Positions 6,812-8,950 of a DNA stretch of 8,950 bases are shown here, piece by piece; the stretch's first letter is position 1; the number at the start of each line of letters is the position of its first letter. Where the stretch lies: positions 1 through 8,950 of the forward strand of contig JAPOPO010000402.1 in NCBI GenBank assembly GCA_026712885.1, in the 5' to 3' direction. The stretch comes from Rhodospirillales bacterium (GTDB lineage: Bacteria; Pseudomonadota; Alphaproteobacteria; UBA828). The translations under genes were made by a program, and so were the position numbers. The notes under the pieces are model-generated. The model saw nothing but the letters and a program-made list of their open reading frames with translations, did not search any database and was not told the origin of the DNA.

Positions 6812-8155
6812 TCAGGCCGCGTCGCGCGCCGACTCCACGGCCTGGCGGATCGAGAGGGCGACCTTGTCGACGATCTCGTCGAGCTCGTCCCGGGTCGCCG
6901 TGTAGGCCGGGGTGACCAGAGCGTAATCGCCGCGCTCACCGTCGATGATGGCGCCGCCCTGGTAGCTGAGCATGCCGTTCTCCAGCGCAGCGTCCCGGTA
7001 GCGCTTCCACACCTGGAGCGCGGGATCGAACGGCTCCTTGGTGTCGCGGTCCTTGACCAGCTCGACCCCCCACATGAGGCCGCAGCCCCGGATATCGCCG
7101 ACCGCGTCGTCCTGACCCAGGGCCCGGTCCAGCCGCTCCTTGAGGTAGATGCCGTCGGCCGCGACCTTCTCGACCAGCCCGTCGCGCTCGATGATGCCCA
7201 ATACCGCGCGCCCGGCCGCGCAGGCGGCGGTGTGGCCGGAATAGGTGCGAGCCGCTTCGAGGTTGCCGTAGGCCTCGTCGATTGCCTCGCGCACTTGGCG
7301 CGAGAGCACGCAAGCGCTGAGCGGCATGTAGCCGCCGGAAAGCCCCTTGGCGATGGTCATGATGTCGGGCTGCACGCCCTCCTGCTCCAGCGCCCGCCAT
7401 TTGCCGGTGCGGCCCACGCCGCAGAAGATTTCGTCTGCAATCATGAGAACGCCGTGGTCGTCGCAGACCGCGCGCATGGCCTGGGCGTAGCCTGCAGGCG
7501 GTGGCAGGATGCCGCCGGTGCCGCCGCCGATGGGCTCGAAGATGAAGGCAGCGACGCGCGCGGGGCCTACGCGCCTGATCTCGGTGTCGAGCTCGTCCGC
7601 ATAGTGCTGCGCGAGGTCCTCTGCCGCCACGCCCTCGGGCGGGCGGTAGAGCATCGGTGCGGAGACATGGGTCGCGCGGCCGAGCTCGCTTTCATAGAGG
7701 CTCCGCCGCCAGAGGTGATGGCCGACGTCAAGCACGCCGAGCGTCGCCCCGTGCCAGGAAAGTTTGCGGCCGATGAAGTGGATCCGCTCGGCCTCGCCGC
7801 GCGCCAGGTGATATTGCCGCGCGGCCTTCAGGGCGTGCTCGTTGGCCTCGGACCCGCTCGACGAATAGAAGACGCCGCCGAAATGGTCCGCGCCGGCGGC
7901 AGTCACGATCGTCTCGGAGAGCTCCTCAACCACGTCCGTCGTGAAGGTCATGCTGAAGCCGTAGGCCAGCTGGTCGAACTGGTCCTTGATCGCCTCCGTC
8001 ACCTCGGGATGGCCGTGGCCGAGCGAGAACAGCCCCGGCCCGCCGGTGCTGTCGATGTAGCGCTTGCCGTCCTCGCCGTAGACATAGACGCCTTCGGCAC
8101 GAACCGCCTTGGGGAGCGGCGCGCCATCGACGCTCTGGCTGATCCAGTAGGACAT
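6812..8155 (-). CDS. Class III PLP-dependent aminotransferase (omega-transaminase type)
   Basis: The 447-residue protein has full class III aminotransferase length and motifs: YIDSTGGPGLFSLGHGHP (33-50), the PLP-phosphate loop SSSGSEANE (98-106), SWHGATLG (133-140), FEPIGGGTGG (206-215), ADEIFCGVGRTG (240-251, with D241 pairing with the PLP nitrogen), IAKGLSGGYMPL (268-279, K270 the Schiff-base lysine) and TYSGHTAACAAG (304-315). It should move an amino group between a primary amine or omega-amino acid and a keto acid such as pyruvate; the exact substrate cannot be told from these motifs. The ATG at 8155 is preceded by GGAGAA (8161-8166) at good spacing. It is transcribed divergently from a substrate-binding protein, which suggests that the imported compound or its product is the amine. 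It is not the DegT-type transaminase (GnnB) that would partner a lipid A GnnA. Confidence 0.93.
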   Translation of the reverse strand: MSYWISQSVDGAPLPKAVRAEGVYVYGEDGKRYIDSTGGPGLFSLGHGHPEVTEAIKDQFDQLAYGFSMTFTTDVVEELSETIVTAAGADHFGGVFYSSSGSEANEHALKAARQYHLARGEAERIHFIGRKLSWHGATLGVLDVGHHLWRRSLYESELGRATHVSAPMLYRPPEGVAAEDLAQHYADELDTEIRRVGPARVAAFIFEPIGGGTGGILPPPAGYAQAMRAVCDDHGVLMIADEIFCGVGRTGKWRALEQEGVQPDIMTIAKGLSGGYMPLSACVLSRQVREAIDEAYGNLEAARTYSGHTAACAAGRAVLGIIERDGLVEKVAADGIYLKERLDRALGQDDAVGDIRGCGLMWGVELVKDRDTKEPFDPALQVWKRYRDAALENGMLSYQGGAIIDGERGDYALVTPAYTATRDELDEIVDKVALSIRQAVESARDAA

Positions 8156-8160
8156 GGGGC

Positions 8161-8166
8161 TTCTCC
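8161..8166 (-). promoter_or_regulatory. Ribosome binding site of the aminotransferase
   Basis: On the - strand GGAGAA precedes the ATG at 8155 by about 5-7 bases and fixes this start. Confidence 0.7.
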
Positions 8167-8201
8167 GCTGCTTGGCCGCCGAGTCTATGGCTTCGTCAGC
8201 G

Positions 8202-8231
8202 TATACACCCCCTACGGGGCGACGCTATAGT
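8202..8231 (+). promoter_or_regulatory. Candidate sigma70-type promoter for the substrate-binding protein
   Basis: In the 106-base divergent intergenic region, TATACA (8202-8207, four of six matches to TTGACA) and TATAGT (8226-8231, five of six matches to TATAAT) are separated by 18 bases. The -10 lies 30 bases upstream of the ATG, leaving room for a short leader. A small inverted repeat CCCC-TAC-GGGG (8209-8219) sits in the spacer and could be an operator half or chance. No equally good promoter was found for the divergent aminotransferase. Confidence 0.45.
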
Positions 8232-8248
8232 TTCCACGACAAAAACCC

Positions 8249-8256
8249 AGGGGAGG
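8249..8256 (+). promoter_or_regulatory. Strong ribosome binding site of the substrate-binding protein
   Basis: AGGGGAGG ends 5 bases before the ATG at 8262. It selects this ATG over the later in-frame ATGs at 8298 and 8316, and fits the high expression typical of periplasmic binding proteins. Confidence 0.75.
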
Positions 8257-8261
8257 TTCAC

Positions 8262-8950
8262 ATGGGTACGGACAGAGAGACTCTCTACAAGCAATCCATG
8301 GAGCACGCGCGCGACATGCGGGCGAAGATCACGCGCCGGCAGATGCTCCAGATATCGGCGGCCATGGCTGCGGCCGCCGGCGTCGGCGTCGCGCCGAAGT
8401 GGGCGCGCGCGTCAGACACCAACGGGCCGGGCTGGTACACCGACGACAGCCTGGAAGGCGACGTGGTGGCCTACACCTTCGCCGGCCAGCGCTGGGGCCT
8501 GCCGCTCGAAGCCGTGGTCGGGACCTTCAAGGAGCGCTTCCCCAACGTCAACGTGAAGATCATCGCGGAGCCGGTGGGCGAGGCCTACACCAAGATGCAG
8601 GTCTACGCGGCGTCCAGGTCGGACTCCTACAACTGCGCCATCAACGACCACAACGTGATGTCGTCGATCGGCACCATCGGCACGCCGCTCAACCTCGACG
8701 ACTGGCTCGCCGAGGACCAAGGCTGGCTGGACGACTACCACGCCGACGTCCCGGCCAACGTCACCGTGGGCTACAACTTCCCGCAGACGGCGGAGGGCCA
8801 CCACGCGTCCATCGCCTTCGATAGCAACACGAAGCTGATGTACTACCGCCAGGACAAGTTCGACGAGGCGGGCATCACCCAGGCTCCGACAACCTGGGAA
8901 GAGACCATCGAGGTCTGCAAGGCCCTGCACGATCCTGACAACGACATCTA
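8262..8950 (+). CDS. Family 1 extracellular solute-binding protein of an ABC transporter, Tat-type signal (3' truncated)
   Basis: The frame is open from the ATG at 8262 to the window end, giving 229 residues with no stop. The N-terminus has an unusually long polar n-region (about 23 residues), a twin-arginine motif TRRQML (24-29), a hydrophobic Ala/Gly-rich stretch and a likely cleavage site after ARA (48-50), so export by Tat is likely. The mature part resembles SBP_bac_1 proteins: VVAYTFAGQRWG (68-79), FKERFPNVNVKI (89-100), and the family signature FDSNTKLMYYRQDKFDEAGI followed by PTTWEE (187-214). Members bind sugars, polyamines or other small organic solutes and deliver them to an ABC permease, whose genes would be expected downstream. 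The divergent transaminase hints at a nitrogen-containing ligand, but this is inference only. Confidence 0.88.
   Translation, partial: MGTDRETLYKQSMEHARDMRAKITRRQMLQISAAMAAAAGVGVAPKWARASDTNGPGWYTDDSLEGDVVAYTFAGQRWGLPLEAVVGTFKERFPNVNVKIIAEPVGEAYTKMQVYAASRSDSYNCAINDHNVMSSIGTIGTPLNLDDWLAEDQGWLDDYHADVPANVTVGYNFPQTAEGHHASIAFDSNTKLMYYRQDKFDEAGITQAPTTWEETIEVCKALHDPDNDI

Noticed and set aside
6788..8230. 480-codon open frame on + opposite the aminotransferase
   Set aside because: The - strand has a complete class III aminotransferase with all motifs; the + frame is a high-GC antisense shadow with Arg/Ala/His-rich composition and no family features.

Overview
The window is compact, GC-rich and almost fully coding, with short intergenic gaps, GTG starts, 4-base stop/start overlaps and long antisense reading frames of no meaning. 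Base composition, a GnnA-type dehydrogenase very like those of alphaproteobacterial lipid A clusters, and a Tat-type solute-binding protein together suggest a free-living alphaproteobacterium (Rhodospirillales or Hyphomicrobiales-like). This is inference; there is no rRNA or other taxonomic marker in the window.

Left block (1-4579, all on +): the C-terminal part of an adenine-deaminase-family amidohydrolase, a Gfo/Idh/MocA dehydrogenase of the GnnA type, a 104-base gap with a perfect palindrome next to the following start, a translationally coupled pair of luciferase-like (LLM) flavin-dependent oxidoreductases, and an acetoacetate-decarboxylase-like protein in which the position of the Schiff-base lysine appears to be methionine. 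The gene order reads as a small catabolic or modification operon: hydrolysis, dehydrogenation, flavin-dependent oxidation, then a decarboxylase-fold enzyme. The substrate cannot be read from the sequence.

Middle block (4652-6765, both on -): a polytopic membrane protein of unknown function and a membrane-anchored endonuclease/exonuclease/phosphatase (EEP) fold protein, overlapping by GTGA. Sampled lines here are about 57-65% GC against about 70-75% in sampled flanking lines, so this pair looks like an insertion or a different compositional class between two metabolic blocks.

Right block (6812-8950): a class III PLP aminotransferase on - and, divergent from it, the start of a Tat-exported family 1 ABC substrate-binding protein on +, sharing a 106-base intergenic region with a plausible promoter and a strong ribosome binding site. 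A divergent transporter and transaminase fit uptake and deamination of an amine or amino acid, and may serve the same regulon as the left block.

No tRNA, rRNA, CRISPR array, insertion sequence or convincing terminator was seen. No wholly new system is evident. The points most worth a second look are three diverged family members in one operon (amidohydrolase without the AHDSHN-type motif, GnnA-like gene away from lipid A genes, decarboxylase-like protein without its nucleophile) and the unassigned membrane protein/EEP pair.
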